Shown here: piece after piece, positions 1 to 14,956 of the stretch
How positions within the stretch are numbered: the stretch's first letter is position 1
How the letters are laid out: each line of letters begins with the position of its first letter
DNA from: QHXW01 sp035297145
Lineage (GTDB): Bacteria > Acidobacteriota > Terriglobia > Bryobacterales > Bryobacteraceae
Length of the DNA stretch: 64,000 nucleotides
Reading direction: 5' to 3'
Assembly: GCA_035297145.1 (NCBI GenBank)
Contig: DATGZN010000036.1
Location: 209,226-273,225 of the forward strand
The notes under the pieces: model-generated
The model's database searches: none
What the model was told of the DNA's origin: nothing
What the model saw: the letters and a program-made list of their open reading frames with translations, nothing else
Position numbers and translations under genes: made by a program

Positions 1-44
1 GCCGCGGTGGCAAGCATGAATAGCGGGAGGAAACCGGCTCGCAT
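1..44 (-). CDS. 5' fragment of a secreted or outer-membrane protein gene
   Basis: Only the first 14 codons lie in the window; the rest continues past the left edge. They read MRAGFLPLFMLATA, a short charged start followed by a hydrophobic stretch, as in a signal peptide. A perfect GGAGG (complement of 51-55) sits six bases before the ATG, which makes this start convincing. It follows the Spy-like gene on the same strand by 27 bases, so it is probably the fourth gene of the sigma/anti-sigma operon. In comparable operons this place is often taken by a TolC-like or efflux component, but nothing visible proves that here. Confidence 0.6.
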   Translation of the reverse strand, partial: MRAGFLPLFMLATA

Positions 45-71
45 ACACAACCTCCGCAAGCCTTATTCTAT

Positions 72-431
72 CTAGCCTTGGGGTTCGTTCAACAGGCGAT
101 CGAACTTGCGCTTCTGTTCGTCGTTGAGGATCTTGTAAATGCTGCGCTTGCCGGTTGCCAGAACGTCGCGATAGTAGTGGGCGAAATCGTCGAGCAACAT
201 CTTGAGTTGCTCGGTTTGCGCGGGCGTCAAGTCCAGCTCTTTTTGCAGCCTGTGGATCGAGATCTCCTTGCCGGGGTCGGTCCAGAAAGCCGCGCGATGC
301 AATCCTCTGTGCGCGCCGTAGTTCATGACCAGGGCGCCCGCTGCCGCGCCGCACAGGAATACAGCGAGCATCGTCAGACAGAAAGCAGTCCTCGGATGCT
401 GCATAGTCCGTACTGCGCTGTATGTCCCCAT
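72..431 (-). CDS. Spy/CpxP-like periplasmic protein (heavy-metal sensor type)
   Basis: The 119-residue product has one hydrophobic segment (about residues 16-38) that should anchor or export it, then a helical, charged domain containing LDLTPAQTEQLKMLLDDF and LNDEQKRKFDRLL. This 'LTPeQ...iLteeQ' pattern is typical of the LTXXQ/Spy and CnrX-like periplasmic sensor or chaperone families. It lies 23 bases downstream of the anti-sigma factor gene and is probably co-transcribed with it. A second ATG at 404 gives a more standard signal sequence, but neither start has a strong ribosome binding site. Role inferred: sensing or buffering envelope or metal stress upstream of the anti-sigma factor. Confidence 0.7.
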   Translation of the reverse strand: MGTYSAVRTMQHPRTAFCLTMLAVFLCGAAAGALVMNYGAHRGLHRAAFWTDPGKEISIHRLQKELDLTPAQTEQLKMLLDDFAHYYRDVLATGKRSIYKILNDEQKRKFDRLLNEPQG

Positions 432-454
432 CGGATTACGGCTCGCCCTTCGGA

Positions 455-892
455 CTACGGTTCGTACGACGCGAGCGTCGCCAGCATCACATCCGGATCT
501 TGCGCGGGTGCATGCTGCGCCATGATGATCTCGGGATCCGGCGGTCCCGCTGAATACTCGGTCTCACGAGTAATCAGGTAACTGCCCAGGACGGCCAGAG
601 TCATCACTGACGCAAAGGCTACGCGCTTACCGAAAGCGGGATCCAGCCAAAACAAACTGGTAAACGAACGCGGACGCTCTTGTTCGACGCGCTGGGACAC
701 ACGAGCGTAAAATCCGGCCGGCGGCGCAATCTCATCCGAGCCGCGCAGAGCCAGCAAAGCGCTCGACAGTTCCTGCAACTCGCTAACTTCGGTCCGGCAT
801 TCGTGGCAGGACTCCAGATGTGCCGTGAATTCTCGCGAACTCGGAGTACCGGCGAGGTGCTCTTCGAGCCGATCTAGAATCACTTGATGCAT
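455..892 (-). CDS. Zinc-finger anti-sigma factor
   Basis: 145 residues. The N-terminal cytoplasmic part carries HLESCHEC (residues 26-33), the HxxxCxxC signature of the zinc-binding anti-sigma fold (ZAS/zf-HC2). A single membrane segment follows around residues 90-107 (VAFASVMTLAVLGSYLI), then a short periplasmic tail. GGGAAG precedes the ATG at a suitable distance. The gene lies 86 bases downstream of the ECF sigma gene and is very likely its cognate inhibitor, holding the sigma at the membrane until an envelope signal releases it. The Spy-like protein encoded next may provide that signal (inference). Confidence 0.88.
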   Translation of the reverse strand: MHQVILDRLEEHLAGTPSSREFTAHLESCHECRTEVSELQELSSALLALRGSDEIAPPAGFYARVSQRVEQERPRSFTSLFWLDPAFGKRVAFASVMTLAVLGSYLITRETEYSAGPPDPEIIMAQHAPAQDPDVMLATLASYEP

Positions 893-978
893 ACGTTTCT
901 TCCCTTATTCAGCAAAACATTATGACCCAACTTCCCTGAGCGGATCTCCGTCCGCTTCAGGAATCTTGTAGCCGCCCC

Positions 979-1572
979 TCAGCTTGCGACCGGGGCACGA
1001 TCCAAACGCTGCGCCGCCTTCACTAGCTTCTGGCGCGCGCGAAACAATTTTACCTTAATTGTGTTCTCGTTCATCCCGGTCATGGTGGCCAATTCTTCCA
1101 CTGAGCGACCCTCAACCTCTTTTAGCAGCAGGAGCGTGCGCTCCTCCTCGGAAACCCTCGTGAGCAGCTTGACCACGTAGTCCCGCCGCGCCAGATTCTG
1201 GTCTACCGGCACCTGCCGGTCCACCGCCGGCTCCGTATTTTCCACCCTCCGGACCTCGTCCTCGCTCAAATCGCTCTCGTAAACCAGCTTCCGGACCTTC
1301 TTCTTCCGCAGATAGTCAAAGCACTCGTTCACCGTAATTTTGTAGATCCAAGTGATCAGAGAGCTCCGGAAATCAAAGTTCCGAATGGAAAAGTAGACCT
1401 TCGAAAAAACCTGCTGGGCGAGGTCCTCGATGTCGTTGCGCTGGCGGATGATGCCGTGAATGATGGAAAAGACTTTAGATTGATAGCGTTCCACGATATC
1501 CCGGAACGCAGCTTCATCGCCCGCCTGCGCCCGGCGCACCAGCGCGCCTTCCTGGCTGTTCTCGTAGTCCAC
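979..1572 (-). CDS. ECF-type RNA polymerase sigma factor (RpoE-like)
   Basis: 197 residues from the chosen start. Region 2 is clear (FRDIVERYQSKVFSII, then NDIEDLAQQVFSKVY and SLITWIYKITVNECFDYLRK), followed by an acidic linker and region 4 (RTLLLLKEVEGRSVEELA with the NENTIKVKLFRARQKL helix-turn-helix). I chose the GTG at 1572 because AGGA lies six bases upstream and the protein then begins directly before region 2. A GTG at 1656 would add 28 residues without obvious conservation. It heads a minus-strand operon with the anti-sigma factor and the Spy-like protein, the usual arrangement for an envelope or metal-stress regulon. Confidence 0.9.
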   Translation of the reverse strand: MDYENSQEGALVRRAQAGDEAAFRDIVERYQSKVFSIIHGIIRQRNDIEDLAQQVFSKVYFSIRNFDFRSSLITWIYKITVNECFDYLRKKKVRKLVYESDLSEDEVRRVENTEPAVDRQVPVDQNLARRDYVVKLLTRVSEEERTLLLLKEVEGRSVEELATMTGMNENTIKVKLFRARQKLVKAAQRLDRAPVAS

Positions 1573-1763
1573 TCGTTTCCTGACCGCTGCGCGGCTACCG
1601 AACGCGGGAAGGGGGAGGGCGCCCGTCGCTATGCCCATACACCGATGCGTACGCACCCCGCCCGCGTCCGGTTACATCTATCGCGCTATGCTCCCATGAT
1701 GGATAACCCGCTAGGCCAACAGCAAATTCCCTTGCAACCTCAGGTCCGCTATCCCATCCAAAA

Positions 1764-1781
1764 GGTAGCAAACACGCTACC
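1764..1781. promoter_or_regulatory. Palindrome between sigma factor and erpA, possible operator
   Basis: GGTAGCAAACACGCTACC is a perfect 6-bp inverted repeat with a 6-base loop. A further GGTAGC occurs at 1821-1826, just before the erpA -10 element, and the bases between are rich in related GGTAAC/GTTGC words. It lies in the divergent region between the ECF sigma gene and erpA, so a dimeric regulator could act on either gene. No regulator could be assigned. Confidence 0.35.
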
Positions 1782-1827
1782 GCAATAACGGTTGCCTGGT
1801 TGGTAACGCGTTGCTAGTGTGGTAGCT

Positions 1828-1833
1828 TATAAT
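1828..1833 (+). promoter_or_regulatory. -10 element of the erpA promoter
   Basis: A perfect TATAAT lies 29 bases before the erpA ATG, with AAAGGGGG (1845-1852) between them as ribosome binding site. No good -35 hexamer is seen at 16-18 bases; the repeated GGTAGC word lies immediately upstream of the -10 element. Confidence 0.5.
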
Positions 1834-1862
1834 CGTAACGAATTAAAGGGGGTTCTGCACAG

Positions 1863-2186
1863 ATGGTGCAATTGACCGAGAACGCCGTACACAAGGTAAG
1901 AGAGATCCTGGCCAGCCAGGAACCGAAACCGGCCGGGCTGCGGATCGCTGTAGTGGGCGGCGGCTGCTCCGGCTTCAGCTACTCGATGGCTTTCGAGAAC
2001 CAGCCGAACATGCTCGACAAGACCTACAGTTATGACGGTTTGAAGGTTTTCGTCGACCAGGCTAGCCTTCTCTATCTCGACGGGGCCGAAGTGGACTACG
2101 TCGAGACCCTGGAAGGCGCCGGGTTCAAATTCTCGAATCCCAACGTGAAATCGACCTGCGGCTGCGGCAGCTCGTTTAGCGCGTAA
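1863..2186 (+). CDS. erpA: Fe-S cluster insertion protein, ErpA/IscA (HesB) family
   Basis: 107 residues, the usual length of A-type Fe-S carriers. All three conserved cysteines are present: one in GGGCSGFSY (about residue 35) and two in the C-terminal CGCGSSF. These bind a transferable [2Fe-2S] or [4Fe-4S] cluster handed to apo-enzymes. The start is supported by AAAGGGGG ten bases upstream and a TATAAT further up. No other isc/suf gene is adjacent, so it seems to be transcribed alone. ErpA and IscA cannot be told apart from this sequence; the symbol follows the isolated context. Confidence 0.88.
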   Translation: MVQLTENAVHKVREILASQEPKPAGLRIAVVGGGCSGFSYSMAFENQPNMLDKTYSYDGLKVFVDQASLLYLDGAEVDYVETLEGAGFKFSNPNVKSTCGCGSSFSA

Positions 2187-2190
2187 ACGG

Positions 2191-2395
2191 CTAGCTGAGC
2201 TTTCTTAGCGACAGGCCCAGAGCTGCAAAGCCGGCCACCGCCAAGCTGAGACTCCACGGGCACGCTGCTGATCGTGAAGATCATATTCCGGGCGTTATCG
2301 ATCACTTCCGTGATCGGTCCAATGGACTCGTCTGTGGGCGCTGCGCCAAATATTCCCGCGAAGTTTTGGTGAGCAACTTCGGTCGAGGCACGCGG
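2191..2395 (-). pseudogene. Decayed 3' end of a PEP-CTERM secreted protein gene
   Basis: On the minus strand an open frame without a start reads FAGIFGAAPTDESIGPIT followed by IDNARNMIFTISSVPVE. After a one-base shift near 2250-2256 it continues SLAVAGFAALGLSLRKLS and a stop at 2191. The order (VPxE motif, hydrophobic helix, basic end) is that of a PEP-CTERM sorting signal, and the preceding residues resemble the end of such proteins. The frame break and lack of an upstream gene body indicate a relic. It converges on erpA with only four bases between stops. I infer this from the composite motif alone. Confidence 0.45.
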
Positions 2396-2439
2396 CTATA
2401 CCCTGGACCAGGCCCGTTAGCAGCGGGTATCCTCCAAGA

Positions 2440-2640
2440 GTGCCGGTCCAAGTTCGCGAGTTGATCAAGACACTGGAGAAAGCAGGTTGGCGGCACGTGC
2501 GAACATCCGGCGATCATCGAGTATTTTGAAGTTCTGACGGCCGCATCACGGTGGTGTCGGGCCAGTTGGGAGATGATGTTCGGCCGGGTACCTATCGAGC
2601 CATTTTGCGGCAAACTGGTATTAAGGAGTCTGAGCAATGA
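2440..2640 (+). pseudogene. hicA: hicA toxin gene interrupted by an in-frame TGA
   Basis: Reading from GTG 2440 gives VPVQVRELIKTLEKAGW, RHVRTSGDHRVF, a TGA at 2527-2529, then in the same frame SSDGRITVVSGQLGDDVRPG and TYRAILRQTGIKESEQ to the stop. Apart from the TGA this is a complete HicA (YcfA-like) mRNA interferase of about 66 residues, including the catalytic-histidine region (SGDHR) and the C-terminal GTYRAILRQTGI motif. The final TGA overlaps the ATG of hicB (ATGA), the normal toxin-antitoxin coupling. The nonsense codon lies in the middle of the domain, so the toxin is probably dead unless the base is a sequencing error. Confidence 0.75.
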
Positions 2641-2849
2641 CCAGGAAGTACTCCCTCGTGATCGACGGCGATGAGGCAGGTTATAGCGCCTTCGTGCCGG
2701 AGCTGCCAACCATTCTGGTGACGGGCAAGTCTATCGACGAACTGACTGCACGAGCAAAAGAGGCTATTCGAATCTATTGGGACAGCGTGTCGGTTGAGCG
2801 GTCGCCGACATCGATGGTTCGCGAGGTCGAGGTGGAGTTGGCGGGGTGA
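2637..2849 (+). CDS. hicB: HicB-family antitoxin
   Basis: 70 residues with the compact HicB fold pattern: KYSLVIDGDEAGYSAFVPEL (a degenerate RNase-H-like strand set), then TGKSIDELTARAKEAIRIY. Short HicB proteins of this type neutralise HicA by direct binding. The ATG overlaps the hicA stop by four bases, so translation was coupled to the toxin. The neighbouring hicA carries an internal stop codon while this gene remains open, as expected when a toxin is lost first. Confidence 0.82.
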   Translation: MTRKYSLVIDGDEAGYSAFVPELPTILVTGKSIDELTARAKEAIRIYWDSVSVERSPTSMVREVEVELAG

Positions 2850-2857
2850 GGGTATAA

Positions 2858-2989
2858 GCCGCGCCATCCAAGCGTGAGGTGAAGCCAGCACTGGCTGCTG
2901 ACGTGGCGGATCGGCTTTGGGATGTGGTGAACATGGTGCCGCATTGGAAGCCAAAGAGCGAAGGGCCGAAAGAGCGGCATAAAGGCTAA
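2858..2989 (+). pseudogene. Possible C-terminal remnant of a transposase
   Basis: A frame without a start reads KREVKPALAADVADRLWDVV, then NMVPHWKPKSEGPKERHKG and stop. The core resembles the 'TPAMAAGvsDhvW..eeiv' ending common to a widespread IS1-type transposase group. There is no upstream catalytic domain and no terminal repeat could be recognised, so this would be a fragment only. The match is short and made from memory, hence the low confidence. Confidence 0.33.
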
Positions 2990-2993
2990 GTAG

Positions 2994-3274
2994 ATGTCGC
3001 TTAGTACAACAGTGAAGGTCCTCATGGTAGTTGGGGCTATTTACGGCTTAATCAGCACTTCCTGTTTTCTGCGCATGATTGTTCAATTGAACAGGGCACT
3101 GCCGGCAGAAAAAAGAATCCCCCTGTGGAAGTTGCGCGAGGATTTCTTCGAAATAGGCGTCTGCATGAGGACACGTTCCCGATTAGTCGCCTTCGGGCGG
3201 CGTGGTTTGTATTTATGGTGAGCCTTCAGGTAGTATGCGGAACGGCTATTGTCTTTGGGATTGCCGGAAAGTAG
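2994..3274 (+). pseudogene. Frameshifted small membrane protein gene
   Basis: The first frame gives a hydrophobic start (TTVKVLMVVGAIYGLISTS), then LNRALPAEKRIPLWKLREDF and FEI. From about 3156 the sensible continuation is in the next frame: RRLHEDTFPISRLRAAWFVF, then MVSLQVVCGTAIVFGIAGK and stop at 3274. Joined, this is a two-helix membrane protein of about 93 residues with a charged loop. Loss of one base after the ATA at 3153-3155 explains the break; in the first frame a stop follows at 3221. Function unknown. A sequencing or assembly error is possible. Confidence 0.55.
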
Positions 3275-3353
3275 CCCACTACCAGCGTTCGGCCCCACTA
3301 CCCAAATCTCCACAGGCTGTGGTATTCTGTCCAAAGCCCCAATTTTAGGCTCA

Positions 3354-3396
3354 GTGGGAGGTTCGTGCGTTTTGCGGACCGTTCGCACCAATGAGG
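3354..3396 (+). promoter_or_regulatory. Candidate ribosomal protein L1 binding site in the rplA leader
   Basis: Just before rplA the leader contains GTGGGAG (3354-3360), a GTGCG/CGCAC stem (3365-3369 with 3384-3388) and ATGAGG (3391-3396). L1 binds a 23S rRNA motif containing GUGGGAG, and its operon mRNA mimics this with a GGGAG...AUGA arrangement around a stem. The arrangement here fits autogenous repression of translation by L1. It is placed before rplA itself, consistent with rplA being the first gene here. Not structurally verified. Confidence 0.4.
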
Positions 3397-3400
3397 AAAT

Positions 3401-4111
3401 ATGGCCAGGAAACCAGGGAAACATTATCAATCTGCAGCGAAACAGGTCGAGGCGCGCGAATACACGCTAGACCAGGCGGTTCCGCTCCTGCAGAAAATCA
3501 AGTACGCCAAGTTTGACGAAACCGTGGAAGTGCACTTGCGGCTTGGCGTCGACCCCAAGCACGCCGACCAGATGGTGCGTGGCACGGTTCTGATGCCGAA
3601 CGGGCTCGGCAAATCCAAAAAGGTTCTCGTGATCGCCGGCGGCGATAAGCAGAAGGAAGCCGAAGAGGCGGGCGCCGATTTCGTGGGTGGCGAGGAGATG
3701 GTCACCAAGATCCAAACCGAAAACTGGACCGATTTCGATGCCGTGGTGGCCACGCCCGATATGATGCGGTCGGTCGGCAAACTCGGCAAGGTTCTCGGGC
3801 CGCGCGGATTGATGCCGAATCCCAAGACCGGCACCGTGACCGTGGATGTGGCCAAGGCTGTAAGAGAGGTCAAGGCCGGCAAAGTTGAGTTCCGCGTGGA
3901 CAAGACCGGCATCATTCATGCGCCGGTGGGCAAGACCAGTTTCGCCAGCGATAAGCTCGTGGAAAATGCGGCCAGCCTGATCTCGGCGGTGGTCAAAGCC
4001 AAACCGGCGGCGGCCAAGGGCAAGTACGTCAAGAGCGCGACCCTATGCTCGACCATGAGCCCGGGCATCTCGATTGACGTGACCGAATTCACCGTCAAGG
4101 CGGCGAGCTAG
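3401..4111 (+). CDS. rplA: 50S ribosomal protein L1
   Basis: 236 residues, normal for L1. Diagnostic stretches include [26 protein letters not shown]-type sequence ([18 protein letters not shown]), [20 protein letters not shown] and SISMSPG-like ending ([14 protein letters not shown]). L1 forms the L1 stalk near the E site and represses its own operon. AGGA lies shortly before the ATG. The usual upstream partner rplK is absent; instead the gene follows a stretch of broken genes. It is followed after 15 bases by rplJ. Confidence 0.97.
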   Translation: MARKPGKHYQSAAKQVEAREYTLDQAVPLLQKIKYAKFDETVEVHLRLGVDPKHADQMVRGTVLMPNGLGKSKKVLVIAGGDKQKEAEEAGADFVGGEEMVTKIQTENWTDFDAVVATPDMMRSVGKLGKVLGPRGLMPNPKTGTVTVDVAKAVREVKAGKVEFRVDKTGIIHAPVGKTSFASDKLVENAASLISAVVKAKPAAAKGKYVKSATLCSTMSPGISIDVTEFTVKAAS

Positions 4112-4126
4112 GGCGCGAGGTTCCGT

Positions 4127-4651
4127 ATGAAAAAACGAGAAGACAAAAAGAAGGACGCCGAAACGCTGCGCAAGGAGCTGGAAGCCTCGAAGAACCTCTT
4201 CGTGACCGGCTATGAGAAGCTGCGTGTCAGCCAGGACTACGAGCTGCGCAAGACGGTTCGCGCCGCTGGCGGCAAATATCGCGTGGTGAAGAACAACGTC
4301 GCGGCGAAGGCCTCGGAAGGCACGCCAGCCGAGCAGGTCTTGAAAGAACTGAAGGGCATGACCTCGCTGGCATACACGGCGGCCGACCCGGTGGCGCTGG
4401 CGAAGGCGCTCACGGCATACGCGAAGTTGAACCCGACATTCACGTTCAAGGCTGGTTTGGTCGAGGGCCGCGTGATCGATGTGAAGTCGATCCAGGATCT
4501 CGCTTCGCTGCCGTCGAAGGAAGAGATCTTTGCCAAGCTGCTGTACATGATCAACGCTCCGGCCGAGCGGCTGGCTACGGTGATCAACACGGTGGGTCGA
4601 AACCTCGCGGTGGTGATCGATCAGGGTTGCAAGGAAAACAAGTTCAAGTAA
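4127..4651 (+). CDS. rplJ: 50S ribosomal protein L10
   Basis: 174 residues. The N-terminal rRNA-binding domain is recognisable (LFVTGYEKLRVSQDYELRKT, then GGKYRVVKNNVAAKA), as is the C-terminal helix region that carries L7/L12 dimers (ERLATVINTVGRNLAVVIDQ). L10 anchors the L7/L12 stalk that recruits translation factors. It lies 15 bases after rplA and 15 before rplL, in the conserved rplA-rplJ-rplL order, and is surely part of one transcript. The N-terminus (KKREDKKKDAETLRKEL) is rich in lysine and somewhat unusual. Confidence 0.97.
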   Translation: MKKREDKKKDAETLRKELEASKNLFVTGYEKLRVSQDYELRKTVRAAGGKYRVVKNNVAAKASEGTPAEQVLKELKGMTSLAYTAADPVALAKALTAYAKLNPTFTFKAGLVEGRVIDVKSIQDLASLPSKEEIFAKLLYMINAPAERLATVINTVGRNLAVVIDQGCKENKFK

Positions 4652-4666
4652 ACGAGGAGTCAGTAA

Positions 4667-5047
4667 ATGGCGGACATCAATGCAATAGCGGATCAGATTC
4701 AGGGCCTGACCCTGCTCGAAGCTTCTCAACTGGTCAAGATGCTGGAAGAGAAGCTGGGAGTTTCAGCGGCAGCAGCGGCGCCGGTGATGGTGGCCGGTGG
4801 AGGCGGGGGGGCGGCGGCTCCGGCGGCTGAAGAGAAGACCGAGTTTTCGGTCGTCCTGCAGGCGGCTGGTGCCAATAAGATAAATGTTATCAAGGTTGTA
4901 CGCGAGGTCACGAGTCTCGGCCTCAAGGAAGCCAAGGACCTGGTGGATGGCGCTCCCAAACCGGTCAAAGAAGGCGTCAGCAAGGATGAAGCTGAGGCCA
5001 TCAAGAAGAAATTTGTGGATGCGGGCGCAACCGTCGAAGTGAAGTAA
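4667..5047 (+). CDS. rplL: 50S ribosomal protein L7/L12
   Basis: 126 residues. The N-terminal dimerisation helix ([19 protein letters not shown]) is followed by an Ala/Gly-rich hinge (about residues 36-56) and the C-terminal factor-binding domain ([20 protein letters not shown], then [20 protein letters not shown]). Four to six copies form the stalk that stimulates factor GTPases. The hinge contains a run of five glycines, longer than in many bacteria. GAGG precedes the ATG. A gap of 479 bases separates it from rpoB. Confidence 0.97.
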   Translation: MADINAIADQIQGLTLLEASQLVKMLEEKLGVSAAAAAPVMVAGGGGGAAAPAAEEKTEFSVVLQAAGANKINVIKVVREVTSLGLKEAKDLVDGAPKPVKEGVSKDEAEAIKKKFVDAGATVEVK

Positions 5048-5053
5048 GAAAAC

Positions 5054-5084
5054 AGGTGCTAGGTTTTAGGTGCTAGGTGTTAGG
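5054..5084. repeat. Short tandem repeat after rplL (GGTGCTAGG/GGTGTTAGG)
   Basis: Directly after the rplL stop the sequence repeats a nine- to ten-base word: AGGTGCTAGG, TTTTAGGTGCTAGG, TGTTAGG. It is non-coding and lies at the start of the long rplL-rpoB spacer. Similar 'TAGGTGCTAGG' words occur as dispersed repeats in other genomes, but function is unknown. Confidence 0.55.
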
Positions 5085-5135
5085 AAGGCGGGGACGCCGG
5101 GGCTAGCACGGGAGACCGGGCACCTTGTTTGCCAT

Positions 5136-5164
5136 TTGACGGAAGTATAAGGTTCTGATAAAGT
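5136..5164 (+). promoter_or_regulatory. Candidate promoter in the rplL-rpoB spacer
   Basis: TTGACG (5136-5141) and TAAAGT (5159-5164) are separated by 17 bases, giving 5/6 and 4/6 matches to the housekeeping consensus. They would start a leader of about 355 bases before rpoB. The rest of the spacer (to 5526) shows no supportable gene; one short open frame lacks any recognisable product. A separate rpoB promoter or attenuator in this spacer is common in bacteria. Confidence 0.4.
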
Positions 5165-5526
5165 TAAATCTTGGGATTCAGTGTCAACCGGATTAAACCC
5201 CGGATTGGTGACCGTGCATCTGGAATTCTGGCATTTTGATTGCAGTGCGAGCGAGACTGCACAGAGGATCTTTGCGTGCCTTTTCAGATCCGCAGCCAAC
5301 GTGTGGGATAAGTCCGTCTCAAGTGGTTCCTTCTCTTCCGTTGCAAACTCCGGCCGCGCAGATGCCAGTCAGCGTGGCCGATTTTTTTCGGGTACAGTTT
5401 CATCCCTTCGCGTGCTTCACGAGTTCTGGCATCTTGCGGGAAACCGGCATCCCGCAGCTTGCTAGCGGTATTGGTTTTTAACTCGATTGATGAGTCAGGC
5501 TTCTTTTCGGCCCTCAGGAGCAATGA

Positions 5527-9834
<4,308 letters not shown>

Positions 9835-9841
9835 CGCTTAC

Positions 9842-9919
9842 AACGCCGAGACGCCGAGACGCCGAGAAAATCCTGGTGATGTTCTCTGCGGCCTCGGCGC
9901 TCTCTGCGTCTCGGCGTTA
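9842..9919. repeat. Palindromic repeat between rpoB and rpoC
   Basis: The spacer begins with three iterations of ACGCCGAG and ends with TCTCTGCGTCTCGGCGTT, so its ends are complementary (AACGCCGAGA with TCTCGGCGTT). The inner part also pairs in blocks (GCGGCCTCGGCG). It can fold into one long hairpin, is GC-rich and non-coding, and has no T-run, so it is unlikely to terminate transcription into rpoC. Such CGCCGAG-based hairpins look like a dispersed, REP-like intergenic element. Confidence 0.6.
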
Positions 9920-9956
9920 GAGATTTTGGGGCTTTTTAAAAGATCTGGAGGTTATT

Positions 9957-14180
<4,224 letters not shown>

Positions 14181-14208
14181 GCGATTTCAAATCTCAGCAG
14201 CATTCAGG

Positions 14209-14241
14209 CGCCGGGGGCTCGAAAGGGTCTCCGGCGTTTTT
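14209..14241 (+). terminator. Rho-independent terminator of the rplA-rpoC operon
   Basis: GCGCCGGGGGCTC, loop GAAAG, then GGTCTCCGGCG and a T-run. The CGCCGG/CCGGCG core is perfect, with weaker pairs inside. Confidence 0.8.
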
Positions 14242-14277
14242 CCTTTTCTTAACGCTAGTTGCTACCCTTACCTCGAT

Positions 14278-14856
14278 ATGGACTCTATGAGCATCTTCGG
14301 GAAAGGCCTTCTTCGGTTCGTCAGTTTTGAATACGTGGCCCTTGGCGTGGTTGGTCTCATAGGTTTATTCCTGCCGTCAAGCAAATTGCTAACTCTATGC
14401 GGTTGGGTCATGGTTTTTTTGTTGGTAGCTCCGCTCGCTGCATGTATGGAGTATGGAATGCAAGCAATTTGTTTAGGGCAACCACGCGGACCCTGGGGAT
14501 GCAATTTGGACGCAGGCGCGATGCAGCATGCGCGGGCGATGTTGATGGCCTTGTGCATTGCATCTCTCGTTGGAGGCTTGTTAGGAATCTGGGGCGTCTC
14601 CACGCGAAACAACAGAGTGGGCCATGCTGTTTGGTTTATGTTGTCTGTACTCTCGGTTGCTGTTGCGTTGTGGAATTTGAAGGGGTTTTTCGTTGATTCA
14701 TATACCAGCAATCCGCTAGTCGTTGCACCGTCAATACTCTGGGCAGCCGCTTATGCGACGGCATACTTCCGTTCGGCCCGTGTCCCTCGACCACCCGATC
14801 ATCTCGACAGTGGCCTCTCGGAAGACCTGGGCGGCGAGGATTCGCTGGCCGAGTAA
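14278..14856 (+). CDS. Four-helix membrane protein ending in a copied RpoC tail
   Basis: 192 residues. About four hydrophobic segments are visible ([64 protein letters not shown]), with a further one near [11 protein letters not shown]. No known family is recognised. The last 14 residues ([14 protein letters not shown]) are nearly identical to the C-terminus of RpoC, in the same frame, because the gene runs into the duplicated rpoC end. Codon use is more AT-rich than in rpoC, suggesting foreign origin. The ATG at 14278 has no strong ribosome binding site, so expression is uncertain. Confidence 0.55.
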   Translation: MDSMSIFGKGLLRFVSFEYVALGVVGLIGLFLPSSKLLTLCGWVMVFLLVAPLAACMEYGMQAICLGQPRGPWGCNLDAGAMQHARAMLMALCIASLVGGLLGIWGVSTRNNRVGHAVWFMLSVLSVAVALWNLKGFFVDSYTSNPLVVAPSILWAAAYATAYFRSARVPRPPDHLDSGLSEDLGGEDSLAE

Positions 14857-14916
14857 GAAGCTACAAAAGCAGCAGCATTCGGACGCCGGAGGCTCGAAAG
14901 GGTCTCCGGCGTTTTT
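14812..14916 (+). repeat. Copy 2 of the rpoC 3' end plus terminator
   Basis: About 105 bases repeat 14136-14241, including the frame of the last rpoC codons, the stop, the CAGCAGCATTC spacer and the hairpin. Differences cluster at third codon positions and in the spacer, so the duplication is not recent. Confidence 0.85.
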
Positions 14917-14917
14917 G
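14883..14917 (+). terminator. Terminator in the second rpoC-tail copy
   Basis: ACGCCGGAG pairs perfectly with CTCCGGCGT around GCTCGAAAGGGT, followed by TTTTTG. It is a better hairpin than the one behind rpoC and should end transcription of the membrane-protein gene. Confidence 0.82.
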
Positions 14918-14943
14918 TTTGCCGAGGCCTCGCCCGGCCGGAC

Positions 14944-14949
14944 TATAAT
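14944..14949 (+). promoter_or_regulatory. -10 element seven bases before the deacetylase ATG
   Basis: TATAAT is followed by GCAGGCC and ATG (14957). Transcription would begin at or within a base or two of that codon, implying a leaderless mRNA. A TTGCCG at 14919-14924 could be the -35 element (19-base spacing). Confidence 0.45.
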
Positions 14950-14956
14950 GCAGGCC

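Noticed and set aside
2527..2529. The hicA TGA as a selenocysteine codon
   Set aside because: HicA has no known selenoprotein form, no SECIS-like hairpin was seen after the codon and no sel genes are present.
5181..5481. Short open frames in the rplL-rpoB spacer
   Set aside because: They lack ribosome binding sites and recognisable sequence; the spacer is better explained as leader and promoter.
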